Of a stretch of DNA of 64,000 bases, positions 63,865-64,000 are shown one piece after another; the first letter of the stretch is position 1; each line of letters begins with the position of its first letter. A model generated the notes under the pieces. It saw only the letters and a list, made by a program, of their open reading frames with translations. It did no database searches and was not told where the DNA came from. A program made the translations under genes and the position numbers. Source of the DNA: Bacteroidales bacterium (GTDB taxonomy: Bacteria; Bacteroidota; Bacteroidia; Bacteroidales; JAAYJT01); assembly GCA_014860575.1 (NCBI GenBank), contig JACZJK010000020.1, positions 141,337 through 205,336 of the forward strand, written 5' to 3'.

Positions 63865-64000
63865 TATTAATTCAAAATTCCAGATTTAAGATTCGTTATT
63901 CCACAAATGAAATCTGTTTTGAATTTGAAATTTTGGATTTTGGGTTTTTAACTTTGGATTTTGGATTTTGAGCTTTGGGCTTTGGGCTTGGGGCTTGGGG
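63865..64000. repeat. low-complexity tract at the window end
   Basis: After the priA stop the sequence drifts from ATTCAAAATTCCAGATT words into GGATTTTGGATTTTGAGC and GGGCTTTGGGCTTGGGG repeats that run off the window. No gene is visible. Confidence 0.65.

Overview
The window comes from a bacterium of the phylum Bacteroidota, most likely a Bacteroidales-type lineage. Four things point there: several proteins end in type IX secretion sorting domains; many genes are preceded by the Bacteroidota -7 promoter element TAnnTTTG; a DUF4290 gene lies near murA; and the str, S10, spc and alpha ribosomal gene blocks are joined into one run that lacks tuf. No tRNA, rRNA, CRISPR array, transposase or phage gene was seen.

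1-8.6 kb is an accessory region on the minus strand. It holds a thioredoxin, a two-gene McrBC-like restriction system (McrB-type AAA+ ATPase plus DUF2357/PD-(D/E)XK nuclease), a DUF1016 (YhcG) nuclease gene broken by one in-frame amber codon, a secreted esterase, and a RelE/ParE-type toxin-antitoxin pair. A palindromic repeat built from CACAATAGG-like words occurs as an array at 4.84-5.17 kb and as single copies on both sides of the toxin-antitoxin pair.

8.6-24.7 kb carries envelope and transport genes: a DUF5916 outer-membrane protein, an FtsX/MacB-type permease flanked by two related palindromes, a peroxiredoxin-like protein, a hemerythrin/LuxR pair divergent from a FecA-like TonB-dependent receptor (probably an iron or redox module), a DUF116 protein, an MFS transporter and a NatAB-type ABC exporter.

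24.8-34.4 kb holds dnaJ, grpE, murA (with Asp in place of the catalytic Cys), a small accessory patch (dinD, a zinc-ribbon ORF and structured repeats), DUF4290, a UvrD/PcrA helicase and a membrane-anchored endonuclease/exonuclease/phosphatase protein.

34.7-54.8 kb starts with an apparently independent structured RNA gene with its own promoter and terminator. The complete ribosomal cluster follows, from rpsL to rplQ, including secY, map, infA, rpoA and the very short rpmD and rpmJ. A terminator-like hairpin and eno come next.

54.8-64 kb carries secreted proteins (a FISUMP lipoprotein, a T9SS lamin-tail protein and an endonuclease I), a DUF454 membrane protein, an MTA phosphorylase, and a priA gene that lacks its first half exactly where a low-complexity tract begins. 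Degenerate simple-sequence tracts recur in the intergenic regions (22.1, 28.1, 30.8, 62.4 and 63.9 kb).
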